Assembly: GCF_000411155.1 (NCBI RefSeq)
Contig: NZ_KE150267.1
Coordinates: 1-64,000 of the forward strand
Direction of reading: 5' to 3'
Length of the DNA stretch: 64,000 nucleotides
Source: Gleimia europaea ACS-120-V-Col10b
GTDB taxonomy: Bacteria; Actinomycetota; Actinomycetes; Actinomycetales; Actinomycetaceae
A program made the translations under genes and the position numbers. This document shows, one piece after another, positions 9,084 to 18,191 of this stretch. The notes beneath the pieces are model-generated. The model worked only from the letters and a program-made list of their open reading frames with translations. It searched no databases and had not been told where the DNA came from. Within the stretch, counting starts at the first letter, position 1. The number at the start of each line of letters is the position of its first letter.

Positions 9084-9173
9084 GGGCGTCCCGCTAACTT
9101 CATGTCCGTGGCAGTGTGTACAGTTAATGCGGGCGGCTGACCCGCCCAAATAGCCGACAAGTTGGAAAGCGCG

Positions 9174-11804
9174 ATGCGAAGCTTTAACGAACCTGCACAC
9201 TCCTACACCGCACTACCCGGCCTGCCCCCACTAGCAGGCCCGGGGGACGAGCTAGAAGCCTCGGGGGACACGCCGGGAACGCTCTGGGACGAGCCAGTGC
9301 CCGTAGACACCAGCGACCTCACGGATGGCCTCAACCCGCAGCAGTATGAAGCTGTCGTTTACGAGGGTGGGCCGCTACTCGTGGTGGCAGGAGCAGGTTC
9401 TGGCAAGACCCGCGTTCTCACTCATCGCATCGCATACCTGTTGCGCACCCGGCGGGCGCGCGCCAGTGAAATCCTCGCAATCACATTCACCAACAAGGCT
9501 GCGGCCGAAATGCGCGAGCGCGTAGTAGGCCTCATCGGCCCCGAAGCGCGCCGCATGTGGGTATTCACCTTCCACTCCGCGTGCGTGCGCATTCTGCGCG
9601 AGCAATACCAGGCGGCGGGCCTGCGCTCCTCGTTCACCATCTACGACCAGCAAGACTCGAACCGTCTCATCACCATGGTTGCGCGTTCCCAAAACATCGA
9701 CACCAAACGATTCAGTGTCAAAATGCTTCAATCGCGTATTTCCGACCTCAAAAACGATCTCATCACGCCCGGACGATACGCTGAAATCGCGCCCAGCGAT
9801 CCGGTTTCGCAAACCGTTGCCAACGTTTACCGCGACTATCAAAAGCGCCTGCGCGAATCAAACGCCCTCGATTTTGATGACCTCATCATGCGCACCGTCC
9901 AACTTCTCAAAGAGAACAAGGCCGTTGCTGAGCACTACCACAGGCGATTCCGCCACGTCCTCGTCGATGAATACCAAGATACTAACCACGCCCAATACGT
10001 CCTCATCCGTGCACTGATCGGCGACGGAACGGACATGCCGCAGGGTGAGCTGACGGTGGTTGGTGACTCCGACCAGTCGATTTACGCATTCCGGGGCGCC
10101 ACCATCCGTAACATCGAAGAGTTCGAAAAAGACTTCAAGAACGCACACACTGTGGTTCTGGAACAAAACTACCGATCCACGCAAAACATCCTTTCGGCTG
10201 CGAACGCCGTCATTTCAAAGAACAGTGGACGGCGCGCCAAAGCTCTGTGGACCGACTTGGGTGCTGGGGACAACATTATCTACGACGCTGCCGAGTCCGA
10301 ACACGACGAAGCGCGCTTCATCATCGGTGAAATCGACAACCTGATTGGCACCTACAAGTACGGCGACGTGGCGGTCTTCTACCGCACCAACGCCCAGTCG
10401 CGTGCCTTGGAAGAATCACTTGTTCGCGCCGGTATTCCATATCGCGTGGTGGGTGGCACCAAGTTCTACGAGCGCAAAGAAATCAAAGATGCGATTGCCT
10501 ACCTCCAGGCGATCGCGAACCCTGACGACACTGTCTCGCTACGCCGCATCATCAACACGCCCCGACGTGGCATCGGCGACAAGGCCGAGGGGGCTTTCAT
10601 CGCGCACACCGACATGCACGACACCAACTTTGGAGGGGCGCTTCGGGACAACTGGATCGCAAAAGATTGCCCGCGCGGGGAAGGTGAGGGGGTGGACCTG
10701 CCCGAGGGGGCTTGGGAAGCTCACGTTGAAAAGGCCCGCGCAGAAGGTGGCGGCAACCTAGTTACGGGGGCCAGCCCGAGGGCACTCAACGCGGCTGCGG
10801 GATTCTGGGGACTGCTCGAAACCATGCGCTGTGCGGTAGAAGCAGGATCCCCCATTAGCTCCATGCTTGACGACGTCATGGAAGCTACCGGCTACCTCAA
10901 GGAGCTGCGCGAGTCTAATGACCCGCAAGATGCCTCCCGCGTTGAGAACCTGGCGGAACTGCACTCCGTGGCCGAAGACTTCGCCCAGGTGAATCCCGAG
11001 GGCGGGTTAGTGGACTTCCTTGAGCGGGTATCCCTCGTGGCAGACGCTGACCAGGTGCCAGACTCCGCAGACCTCACAGGCGGTGCAAGCAGTGGGGAAG
11101 TCACCCTCATGACTGTGCACACCGCAAAGGGTCTCGAATTTCCCATTGTGTTTGTCACCGGCCTCGAAGATGGCACATTTCCGCACCAGCGCAGCCTCGC
11201 GGACGAGACCGAACTATCAGAGGAGCGTCGCCTCGCATACGTTGCGATCACGCGTGCCCGCAAGCGTCTTTACCTAACCCGCGCGGCCGTTCGGTCTGCA
11301 TGGGGGACACCCGTGGATCTGCCTCCCTCGCGCTTCCTAGATGACATCCCTGGTGAAGTGCTAGAAATTAGGCGGGAACGCACCCAGATGGACAGCTACC
11401 GCTCCGGCGGCTACGGATCTGACTACGGGACGAGCTACGCTTCTGGTTCCAGCTACTCTGATTCAGACTTCAGCCCCGCCTTTGGGTCGGGCCGCTACTG
11501 CGGTTCGTACTCTGGCAAACGATCCTCGCGCGTAAACTCCCGTTTTGATAGCGACGCAGTTAGTCGCGTCAAGGAAGCCGGTGAGAAGTTCAAACCCACC
11601 AAACTGGGCCAGGGCAAAGTGAAGAAAAACGCAGCCCCTGCGATTCAGCTGGCAGCGGGAGACCGGGTACAACATGCCTCGTACGGTGAGGGAGTGGTGA
11701 TCCGCCTGGAAGGTGACGGAGCGTCGCAGGTGGCGCACGTTGATTTTGGGGAAGGAAAACCGCGCAGATTACTGCTTCGTTACGCACCGCTAAAGAAACT
11801 CTGA
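9174..11804 (+). CDS. pcrA: ATP-dependent DNA helicase PcrA/UvrD
   Basis: Superfamily 1A 3'-5' helicase for repair and replication restart. About 876 aa. The motifs are easy to see: the Q-motif region NPQQYEAV, Walker A GAGSGKT near residue 75, the DEYQDTN Walker B, QSIYAFRGA (motif III), LEQNYRST (motif IV), the VTLMTVHTAKGLEFP motif V and EERRLAYVAITRA (motif VI). A Gly/Ser/Tyr-rich linker leads to a C-terminal PcrA Tudor-like segment (GDRVQHASYGEGVV). The ATG at 9174 is preferred because GGAAAG lies just upstream; a TTG at 9162 in frame is less likely. In actinobacteria pcrA commonly precedes sucCD, as here. Confidence 0.95.
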   Translation: MRSFNEPAHSYTALPGLPPLAGPGDELEASGDTPGTLWDEPVPVDTSDLTDGLNPQQYEAVVYEGGPLLVVAGAGSGKTRVLTHRIAYLLRTRRARASEILAITFTNKAAAEMRERVVGLIGPEARRMWVFTFHSACVRILREQYQAAGLRSSFTIYDQQDSNRLITMVARSQNIDTKRFSVKMLQSRISDLKNDLITPGRYAEIAPSDPVSQTVANVYRDYQKRLRESNALDFDDLIMRTVQLLKENKAVAEHYHRRFRHVLVDEYQDTNHAQYVLIRALIGDGTDMPQGELTVVGDSDQSIYAFRGATIRNIEEFEKDFKNAHTVVLEQNYRSTQNILSAANAVISKNSGRRAKALWTDLGAGDNIIYDAAESEHDEARFIIGEIDNLIGTYKYGDVAVFYRTNAQSRALEESLVRAGIPYRVVGGTKFYERKEIKDAIAYLQAIANPDDTVSLRRIINTPRRGIGDKAEGAFIAHTDMHDTNFGGALRDNWIAKDCPRGEGEGVDLPEGAWEAHVEKARAEGGGNLVTGASPRALNAAAGFWGLLETMRCAVEAGSPISSMLDDVMEATGYLKELRESNDPQDASRVENLAELHSVAEDFAQVNPEGGLVDFLERVSLVADADQVPDSADLTGGASSGEVTLMTVHTAKGLEFPIVFVTGLEDGTFPHQRSLADETELSEERRLAYVAITRARKRLYLTRAAVRSAWGTPVDLPPSRFLDDIPGEVLEIRRERTQMDSYRSGGYGSDYGTSYASGSSYSDSDFSPAFGSGRYCGSYSGKRSSRVNSRFDSDAVSRVKEAGEKFKPTKLGQGKVKKNAAPAIQLAAGDRVQHASYGEGVVIRLEGDGASQVAHVDFGEGKPRRLLLRYAPLKKL

Positions 11805-11999
11805 GCAAGCCTTGGCCAGCTGATGGCGCAAATCTCGAACTTGACATTCGAAAGTGAGATTCACGCCATTAGTGACGCAATTTTGGCCGTAAGACGCTAA
11901 CCTAATATCAAGATGTCTCGATGTCGAGCTTCTTATGATTGAAGCTCTTCTTCAGATTTCGCAACCGAGGACCATACGATCCAGACGAAAGGCAAGGGC

Positions 12000-13163
12000 G
12001 TGGATCTATACGAATACCAGGCGCGCGACCTCTTTGAAGCGCACGGTGTACCAGTTCTCCGTGGCATCGTCGCCACCACCCCAGACGAAGCAGAAGTAGC
12101 AGCTACCGAACTGGGAGGCGACACTGTAGTTGTCAAAGCCCAGGTTAAGGTCGGCGGACGCGGTAAAGCAGGCGGCGTGAAACTCGCGCACTCGCCCGCG
12201 CAGGCCCGCGAAAAAGCCGAGGAAATCCTCGGCATGGACATTAAAGGTCACACCGTCCACCGAGTCATGATCGCCGAGGGCGCCGCGATCAAAGAAGAGT
12301 ACTACTTTTCCATCCTTCTTGACCGTGCTAACCGCCGCCACCTGGCCATGTGCTCGCGTGAAGGCGGCATGGACATCGAGACCCTCGCGAAAGAGCGTCC
12401 CGAGGCCCTCGCTAAAGTGGGGTTGGACGCCGCGGTTGGTATCGATGATGCGAAAGCGCGTGAAATCCTTACCGAGGCCGGCTTTACTGCTGATGAACAT
12501 GATGCGCTTGCTCCCGTCCTCGTGAAACTTTGGGACGTCTACAAGCAAGAAGATGCGACTCTCGTTGAGGTGAACCCGCTGGTCAAGGTTGAAGGCGGGT
12601 CGATCATCGCCCTTGACGGCAAGGTCTCGCTCGATGACAATGCCGCATTCCGGCACCCCGAACACGAGGCCCTGAAGGACACTTCGGTGCAGGACTCGCG
12701 CGAGGCCAGGGCCAAGGCAGAGGGCCTGAACTACGTTCGCCTCGAAGGTGAGGTGGGCATTATTGGAAACGGCGCAGGCCTCGTGATGTCTACCCTTGAC
12801 GTCGTCGCATATGCCGGCGAGAAATACGGCACGCGTCCCGCGAACTTCCTCGACATCGGTGGCGGTGCTTCCGCAGAGGTTATGGCTAAGGGACTCGACG
12901 TCATCCTCGGTGACGAACAGGTGCGTTCCTGCCTGGTAAATGTATTCGGTGGCATCACCGCGTGCGATGAGGTTGCCAAAGGCATCATCGGCGCCCTCGA
13001 GCTGCTAGGCGACGCTGCAACGAAGCCGATTGTGGTGCGCCTGGACGGCAACAAGGTTGAAGAAGGCCGCGCTATTTTGGCCGAAGCCAACCACCCCCTC
13101 GTAACCATGATTGAGACCATGGACGGCGCTGCCGCCAAGGCCGCTGAACTCGCGAAAGCCTGA
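12000..13163 (+). CDS. sucC: succinate--CoA ligase (ADP-forming) subunit beta
   Basis: Makes succinyl-CoA/succinate interconversion in the TCA cycle together with SucD. The 387-aa product begins [18 protein letters not shown], the conserved beta-subunit opening, followed by an ATP-grasp domain ([18 protein letters not shown]) and a C-terminal CoA-ligase domain with [16 protein letters not shown]. The GTG start follows a weak AAAGG ribosome-binding site. sucD starts 13 bases after its stop, so the two form an operon. Upstream, TTTTGG (about 11,881) and TAATAT (11,903-11,908) may form a weak promoter. Confidence 0.96.
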   Translation: MDLYEYQARDLFEAHGVPVLRGIVATTPDEAEVAATELGGDTVVVKAQVKVGGRGKAGGVKLAHSPAQAREKAEEILGMDIKGHTVHRVMIAEGAAIKEEYYFSILLDRANRRHLAMCSREGGMDIETLAKERPEALAKVGLDAAVGIDDAKAREILTEAGFTADEHDALAPVLVKLWDVYKQEDATLVEVNPLVKVEGGSIIALDGKVSLDDNAAFRHPEHEALKDTSVQDSREARAKAEGLNYVRLEGEVGIIGNGAGLVMSTLDVVAYAGEKYGTRPANFLDIGGGASAEVMAKGLDVILGDEQVRSCLVNVFGGITACDEVAKGIIGALELLGDAATKPIVVRLDGNKVEEGRAILAEANHPLVTMIETMDGAAAKAAELAKA

Positions 13164-13176
13164 AAGGACCGAAAAG

Positions 13177-14097
13177 ATGGCTATCTTTCTAGATGAAAAT
13201 GATCTGATTATCGTCCAGGGCATGACGGGTTCAGAAGGCACCAAGCACACCACGCGCATGCTGTCTTCTGGCACCAAAGTCGTGGGCGGCGTGAACCCAC
13301 GCAAGGCTGGACAAACACAGACGTTCGACATCACGCCATACGGCCCCATGGCCGACAAGGTTGAGGCCGGCCAGGTTGAGGTCCCTGTTTTTGGAACCGT
13401 TGCCGAGGCTAAGGAAGCAACTGGAGCGGACGTCTCTGTAGTTTTCGTGCCCCCACGTTTTGCCAAGGGCGCCGTGCTCGAAGCCGTAGACGCAGGTATG
13501 CGTCTCGTCGTGGTCATCACGGAGGGCATTCCCGTTCAGGACTCCGTGGAGTTCCGCCAAGCTGCTGAAGCCAAGGGCGTTCAACTGATTGGCCCGAACT
13601 GCCCCGGCATCATCTCGCCCGCAAAGTCCAACGTGGGTATCACGCCCGCTGACATCACGGGTCCCGGCCGCATCGGCCTTGTCTCTAAGTCGGGCACGCT
13701 CACCTACCAGATGATGTACGAGCTTTCCGACATCGGATTCACCACCTGCATCGGTATCGGTGGCGACCCGGTAATCGGAACTACGCACATTGATGCTCTC
13801 AAGGCCTTCGAAGAAGATCCCGACACCGAGCTGATCGTCATGATTGGTGAGATCGGTGGCGACGCGGAAGAACGCGCAGCCGAGTACATCAAGGCAAACG
13901 TAACCAAGCCTGTAGTTGGCTACGTTGCGGGCTTTACCGCTCCGGAGGGCAAAACTATGGGGCACGCCGGTGCGATCGTCACCGGCTCGTCCGGTACTGC
14001 CGACGCCAAGAAGGAAGCGCTCGAGGCAGTGGGCGTGCGCGTAGGCAAGACGCCTACCGAAACCGCTAACCTCGCTCGCGAAATCCTCCTGGGTTAA
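13177..14097 (+). CDS. sucD: succinate--CoA ligase (ADP-forming) subunit alpha
   Basis: Partner of SucC; carries the CoA-binding site and the phosphohistidine. The 306-aa product has the N-terminal CoA-binding Rossmann domain ([12 protein letters not shown]), the [10 protein letters not shown] segment, [15 protein letters not shown] and the active-site His in [16 protein letters not shown] chose ATG 13177 because it follows GAAAGGACC and gives the family's normal N-terminus ([10 protein letters not shown]); the frame is open further upstream inside sucC but that part is not conserved. Twelve bases after its stop begins the left arm of a split terminator hairpin. Confidence 0.96.
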   Translation: MAIFLDENDLIIVQGMTGSEGTKHTTRMLSSGTKVVGGVNPRKAGQTQTFDITPYGPMADKVEAGQVEVPVFGTVAEAKEATGADVSVVFVPPRFAKGAVLEAVDAGMRLVVVITEGIPVQDSVEFRQAAEAKGVQLIGPNCPGIISPAKSNVGITPADITGPGRIGLVSKSGTLTYQMMYELSDIGFTTCIGIGGDPVIGTTHIDALKAFEEDPDTELIVMIGEIGGDAEERAAEYIKANVTKPVVGYVAGFTAPEGKTMGHAGAIVTGSSGTADAKKEALEAVGVRVGKTPTETANLAREILLG

Positions 14098-14109
14098 GCG
14101 ATAAGCGCT

Positions 14110-14129
14110 AAGGGCGGCCCCACGTCGTT
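14110..14129 (+). repeat. left arm of the split sucD terminator hairpin (island left border)
   Basis: AAGGGCGGCCCCACGTCGTT, 20 bases, is the exact reverse complement of 28,808-28,827. Joined, the two arms would make a perfect 20-bp terminator stem followed by TTTT, placed 12 bases after sucD. The DNA between the arms is all accessory, so this marks the left edge of the island. Confidence 0.85.
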
Positions 14130-14130
14130 G

Positions 14131-14919
14131 TGAACTGTCCCCTGAAAGTTAGACAGTTTAATAGTAGGGGTTCTTAGGCTACGAGGGCATGATTGCGATA
14201 TTCGTTCGGGGTCATGCCCTCGAGTCGTTGTTGGATGCGTTGGTTGTTGTACCAGTGGATGTAGTCCTGTATTTGATTGGCTAGGTCTTCGGTGTTGGTG
14301 AACGCTTGTTGGTAGAACAGTTCTGCTTTGAGGTGGGCGAAGAAGTTTTCTACCATTGCGTTGTCATGGCAGTTACCTTTTCTGGACATGGATTGAGTAG
14401 CGTTGTAGTTGGCTAATAGGGCTTTCCAACTGTGGTGTTGGTATTGGAATCCTTGATCCGTATGCATGATCATGCCCGGTCCTGGCTGCGCCTGGTGTAA
14501 GGCTTTGCGCAGGCTAGAGTTGGTGAGTTCTAGGTTTGGTGAGGCGCTAATCGAGTAGGAGATGACGCTGTGGTCGTACAGGTCAATGATTGGTGACAAG
14601 TACAGTTTTTGGTTCCCTACTGTGAACTCAGTGACGTCTGAGACCCATTTCTGGTTCGGCTTGGTAGCTGTGAAATCACGATTAAGAACGTTGCCAGCCG
14701 CGTTGGATTGGTTGGATCTGTAAGAGTTGTAACGCTTCTTCTTACGCACCTGGCACGCTAGGTGTTCTTGTTTCATTAGTTTGGCTACCAGTTTTCTAGA
14801 TACGCAAATGCCTTGACGTTTCAAAGCTAACCTGACGCGACGGTGACCATAGCGTGCGTGGGATTGGTCAAACACGGTCTTGATCTCACGTTTGAGCCCA
14901 GCGTGCTTATCAGGAGCAT
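14131..14919 (-). mobile_element. partial IS3-family element (5'-truncated)
   Basis: The element starts at its terminal inverted repeat, TGAACTGTCCCCTGAAAG from 14131 (TG-starting, as in the IS3 family), and continues through most of orfB on the minus strand. It stops abruptly at 14,919, where the inverted repeat of a second IS element begins. The orfA and the first part of orfB are missing, and no matching second end was found beyond the neighbouring element, so this copy cannot move by itself. Confidence 0.8.
14174..14919 (-). pseudogene. IS3-family transposase OrfB (IS150-like), N-terminally truncated
   Basis: The rve integrase core is intact, with the DDE residues visible in WVSDVTEF, MHTDQGFQ and MVENFFAHLK, and the C-terminal HWYNNQRIQ motif. 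Reading upstream, the HTH_21 region is present back to NAPDKHAGLKREIKTVF and then meets the end of the neighbouring IS element at 14,919. About 50 N-terminal residues, including the start, are lost. A GTG at 14875 could allow a shorter product, but it would lack part of the DNA-binding region. Confidence 0.85.
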
Positions 14920-14947
14920 TGAAGCGTCCTGGGTTTTGTTCCGTTTC

Positions 14948-15856
14948 TTATATGGGGGCCAGTTCGGCTGCCCGGTGTTGGTTGTAGTTGGTGATGGCCT
15001 CCTCAGGGGTGGTGTAGTCCAGGGCCTGGTGTAGGCGCTCGTTGTTCCACCAGTGGATCCAGTTCAGGGTTGCCCATTCGATTTCGGTACATGACCTCCA
15101 GGTTTGGGAGTAGATCAGCTCGGTCTTGTAAAGCCCGTTGACGGTCTCGGCTAGGGCGTTATCGTAGGAATCGCCAACGCTGCCGGTTGAGGGTTTGATT
15201 CCGTAGTCAGTGAGTTTCTCGCTGTAGGTGATGCTCGTGTACTGAGATCCATGATCAAAATGGTGAACAAGATTGGATAGGTCTTGTCTGGCGTTCATGA
15301 TTGCCTGCTCGAGCGCCTCCAACGGTAACGCCTCTGTTGTCATCGAGGAGCGGGTCGCCCAGCCAACGATCTTACGACTGAAAACATCGGTGACGAAGGC
15401 CGTGTAGACGAACCCGGACAGGGTACGGACATAGGTGATATCGGCGACCCACAACCGGTTCGGACCCACAGCCTTGAACTGCCGCTGTACTAGGTCGGGG
15501 CGAGTATCGGGAACTGGTGCTGGCCGAGTTGTCACAGGTCTACGTCCACGGCGTATCCCACTAATTCCAGCGATTTTCATGAGCCGAGCCACCTGGTCAC
15601 GGCCAATATCCCAGCCTGCCCGATTGGCTGCGTGCCAGAGCTTACGCAGCCCATACACCCCATAATTCTCAGCGTGAATCGACTTGAGTTCTTCTATCAG
15701 GATCTGGTCTCGTATGCTCCTGGTGCTCGCAGGCCGGCTCTTAGCGGCCCGCTACCCCCGAGGAGTGATAAACCCTCCTTCGAGGTGTTCGCAAAGGACC
15801 CGGCACACGAACTCGACTGAGTAGTGATCGCGGTACTGGTCAATGAAAGCGATCAT
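14948..15856 (-). pseudogene. IS3-family transposase OrfB with in-frame stop codon
   Basis: The frame starts at ATG 15856 (MIAFIDQYRDHYSVEFVC...), overlapping the end of orfA by 17 bases, as expected for -1 frameshift expression of an OrfAB transposase. A TAG stop at 15754-15752 falls in TPRG-stop-RAAKSRPAS, where relatives have Tyr; one base change explains it. After the stop the frame is open to 14948 and has the rve core with DDE residues in WVADITYV, HFDHGSQY and ALAETVNGLYK. From GTG 15658 a shorter protein could be made. The transposase is therefore probably inactive unless the stop is read through. Confidence 0.85.
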
Positions 15857-16172
15857 TAACTCCCGGGGTGGTCGAGTTCTCGTGCGAAAAAGCCGAAGCA
15901 AGCTTCAAAATCTCGTTCGCCCGCCGTAGCTGCGCGTTCTCACGTTTGAGCCGTTTGATTTCCTCGTGTTCCTCACGAGTTAAGCCCTGGCGTTGCCCAG
16001 AGTCGATCAGAGACTGTTCGTACCAGCGACGCATCGACTCAACTGAAATCCCCAATCCAGGGGCAATCTCGTTAATTGCTCTCCACTGCGTACACGACCG
16101 GCCATCAGCAAGGCGATCGGCAACCATCCGCACCGCACGGTCCTTAAATTCTTGTGAATACCTCTTCGACAT
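15840..16172 (-). CDS. IS3-family transposase OrfA
   Basis: 110 aa. An N-terminal helix-turn-helix of the HTH_Tnp_1 type (MSKRYSQEFKDRAVRMV ... GISVESMRRWYEQ) is followed by a leucine-zipper-like coiled coil (EIKRLKRENAQLRRANEILK), the usual OrfA layout. It overlaps orfB; the run of T/A in the GGCTTTTTCGC region near its end is a plausible slippage site. It lies inside the complete IS element bounded by the exact 23-base inverted repeats. Confidence 0.9.
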   Translation of the reverse strand: MSKRYSQEFKDRAVRMVADRLADGRSCTQWRAINEIAPGLGISVESMRRWYEQSLIDSGQRQGLTREEHEEIKRLKRENAQLRRANEILKLASAFSHENSTTPGVNDRFH

Positions 16173-16389
16173 GTTCCAATCCTCTCAAAAACAGGTAGGA
16201 ACAAAACCCAGGACGCTTCAGAGACGCCATCGCATGGAACGAACTACACCACACCACCCCATACAACAACACCTGGGACTAACCCCCAGCAACACAATTT
16301 GTCCTATAACCCGGAAACCGCTTCATTCTCAGGTTCGATTGATATTGTTCAGCCATAAAGCACGGTCCTGTCCGAAGGAGGTGGGGACA

Positions 16390-17547
16390 ATGACAGCTGG
16401 AGTGGATATAGCCCCTGAGCTGTTCTTCTGGGCTGTCGAACGTGCTGGGTGGAGCGAAGAAGAAATTGAGGAACGCGCTCCATACTTCTATGAATGGGTA
16501 GAACAGGAAACTAAACCAACCTTCAATCAAATTCAGAAATTTGCCGGCGCTACCTATACGCCTCTGGGATCTTTGTTCTTGTCTGAGCCACCGAAAGAAT
16601 CCTTGCCACTTCCAGACATGCGAACTATGGGGAACAAGAAAGTTCCCAGGCCGTCCGCAAATCTCCTCGACACCATCTACATATGCCAGAATCGACAAGG
16701 CTGGTACAAGGTCTACGCAGTAGATGCAGGCTTCCCAGAGCTCTCATTTGTTGGCACAGCGAGACTGTCTACCCGACCCGAAAAAATCGTGCGACAGATC
16801 CGTGAAATCTTGGACTTCGACATGCAAGCACGTTCTGCCTATGTGACTTGGTCTGAAGCTTTTCGTGCCCTCGTAAGAAAGATTGAAGATCTGGGCGTAT
16901 TGGTCATGGTCAGCGGAATCGTTGGCAGCAACACAAGCCGGAGCCTCGACCCGGAGGAATTCCGCGGATTCGCAATCGCCGATCCGATTGCACCACTAAT
17001 TTTCGTTAACGGTGCGGACACGAAGTCTGCACAAATATTTACGCTCATTCACGAACTTGCACATATCTGGCTCGGACACAGCGCAGTATCTGATGCTTCA
17101 ATCACAGCGGATACCAGTACTGATGAAGAATTGTGGTGCAACCGAGTCGCTGCTGAAGTTCTCGTGCCTATGGACACTCTAAAGCAGGAGTTCAAGGGAA
17201 TTGTTTCCGAAGAAGAACAAGACCGTCTGGCTAAGAAATTCAAAGTTAGCACCCTGGTAGTTCTAAAACGTCTCTACGATGCCGACTTGCTATCCTGGGA
17301 ACATTTTCAAGAACGCTACGCCAATGAGATGGAACGCCTCCAGGCGTTTATGGAAGAGAAAAGGAGCAAGAGCTCAGGCGGAAATTATTACTACACCCAA
17401 CGCGGTCGTTTGGGCGAGCGATTTTCCAGTGCGGTTGTGCAAAGCGCGCGCTCTGGATACCTACCCTACCGAGACGCATATGAGTTACTCGGAATAAAGA
17501 GACACTCTACGTTTGAGAACTTCGCCAATATGATCGAGGGATCCTGA
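16390..17547 (+). CDS. XRE-like/ImmA-IrrE family metalloprotease (COG2856)
   Basis: 385 aa. The N-terminal about 60 residues read as a helix-turn-helix of the XRE type (ELFFWAVERAGWSEEEIEE ... KPTFNQIQKFAG), and the central region is an M78 peptidase with the zinc motif HELAH at residues 221-225. Such XRE-COG2856 proteins act as antitoxin-like regulators or as proteases that cut a repressor. The start at 16390 has a strong AAGGAGGT site; the frame is open further upstream only across the IS element. The stop overlaps the next start by one base (TGATG), so the pair is coupled. Its partner is a DUF4411 PIN-like protein, a known toxin-antitoxin-like pairing. Confidence 0.85.
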   Translation: MTAGVDIAPELFFWAVERAGWSEEEIEERAPYFYEWVEQETKPTFNQIQKFAGATYTPLGSLFLSEPPKESLPLPDMRTMGNKKVPRPSANLLDTIYICQNRQGWYKVYAVDAGFPELSFVGTARLSTRPEKIVRQIREILDFDMQARSAYVTWSEAFRALVRKIEDLGVLVMVSGIVGSNTSRSLDPEEFRGFAIADPIAPLIFVNGADTKSAQIFTLIHELAHIWLGHSAVSDASITADTSTDEELWCNRVAAEVLVPMDTLKQEFKGIVSEEEQDRLAKKFKVSTLVVLKRLYDADLLSWEHFQERYANEMERLQAFMEEKRSKSSGGNYYYTQRGRLGERFSSAVVQSARSGYLPYRDAYELLGIKRHSTFENFANMIEGS

Positions 17548-18110
17548 TGTTCCTCTTGGATTCAAATGTATTTATCGAGGCGAAGGATCGATATTACGGA
17601 TTCGATTTCGCACCTGGGTTCTGGGCGTGGTTAGATTTTCATTTCAAGAGTGGTCGTATTCTTAGCATCCAAGATGCGAGCGACGAACTCATTGGTCGTG
17701 AAGACGATCTTTCGCTTTGGGTCAGGGAACGCAAACAGTATTTTCGATCAACTAGTGAATCGGTCACTCTAGAAAAGTTTTGTGAGGTAAACAATTGGGC
17801 GGTAACACATGGCTATCCCCAGGAGGCACTCCAAGTAGCCCAGAATAATCCGACTGATTTCATGCTCGTTGCTTATGCCGCGGCACATGATCTTGTCGTG
17901 GTCACCCACGAAAAATCAGCACCACAATCAAAGAAGAGAGTCATGATTCCGGACGCTTGCAAAGCGATGGGCGTGAAGGTTACTGACACTTTCACGATGC
18001 TCCAAGAGACTGGAATTCGCCTCATCATTGAAGACCCACCAAACAACGTCTCATTCGACCAAGATTTTGGCGTGCCGGACGGAGTGAATCGACCTCTCCC
18101 CGGAATGTAG
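17547..18110 (+). CDS. DUF4411 family PIN-like protein, putative toxin
   Basis: 187 aa. It opens with LLDSNVFIEA, a PIN-domain-like first acidic motif (Asp5), then GFWAWLDF, and later NPTDFMLVAYAAAHDLVVVTHE, which provides the second acidic cluster and the strand before the VTxE motif. This is the DUF4411 pattern; PIN folds are usually Mg-dependent RNases. It is translationally coupled to the upstream XRE-ImmA gene. Comparative genomics has proposed DUF4411/COG2856 as a type II toxin-antitoxin pair; the biochemical activity here is inferred. A terminator follows directly. Confidence 0.82.
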   Translation: MFLLDSNVFIEAKDRYYGFDFAPGFWAWLDFHFKSGRILSIQDASDELIGREDDLSLWVRERKQYFRSTSESVTLEKFCEVNNWAVTHGYPQEALQVAQNNPTDFMLVAYAAAHDLVVVTHEKSAPQSKKRVMIPDACKAMGVKVTDTFTMLQETGIRLIIEDPPNNVSFDQDFGVPDGVNRPLPGM

Positions 18111-18117
18111 ACCGACA

Positions 18118-18162
18118 AAAATCCTGGGTTGCCTGAGCCTTCGTCAGGGCAACCCAGGATTT
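18118..18162. terminator. bidirectional rho-independent terminator
   Basis: AAATCCTGGGTTGCCTGA and TCAGGGCAACCCAGGATTT pair over about 18 bp with one bulged G and a 7-base loop. The hairpin is flanked by A and T runs and lies between the DUF4411 gene and the convergent debranching-enzyme remnant. Confidence 0.85.
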
Positions 18163-18191
18163 ATTCCTTAGTTTTGCACTAGATGGAAGCG

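Larger units (their letters stand above)
14920..16220 (-). mobile_element. complete IS3-family insertion sequence, about 1.3 kb
   Basis: A 23-base sequence starting TGAAGCGTCCTGGG (14920-14942) is repeated exactly in inverted orientation at 16198-16220, giving the TG...CA ends of the IS3 family. Inside are overlapping orfA and orfB on the minus strand. No 3-4 bp target duplication is visible (GCAT before the left end, GAGA after the right end), and the right flank does not continue the interrupted neighbour, so a deletion or recombination followed the insertion. Confidence 0.9.

Noticed and set aside
9131..9147. GGGCGG-CTGAC-CCGCCC hairpin between the response regulator and pcrA
   Set aside because: The stem is only 6 bp and no T tract follows, so it is not reported as a terminator.
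15868..16389. Upstream extension of the XRE-ImmA gene
   Set aside because: The frame runs through the IS element by chance; the strong AAGGAGGT before ATG 16390 marks the start.
16221..16389. Possible remnant of the interrupted IS or another transposase
   Set aside because: All frames were read; none continues the truncated orfB or shows a family motif, so the stretch is left unassigned.
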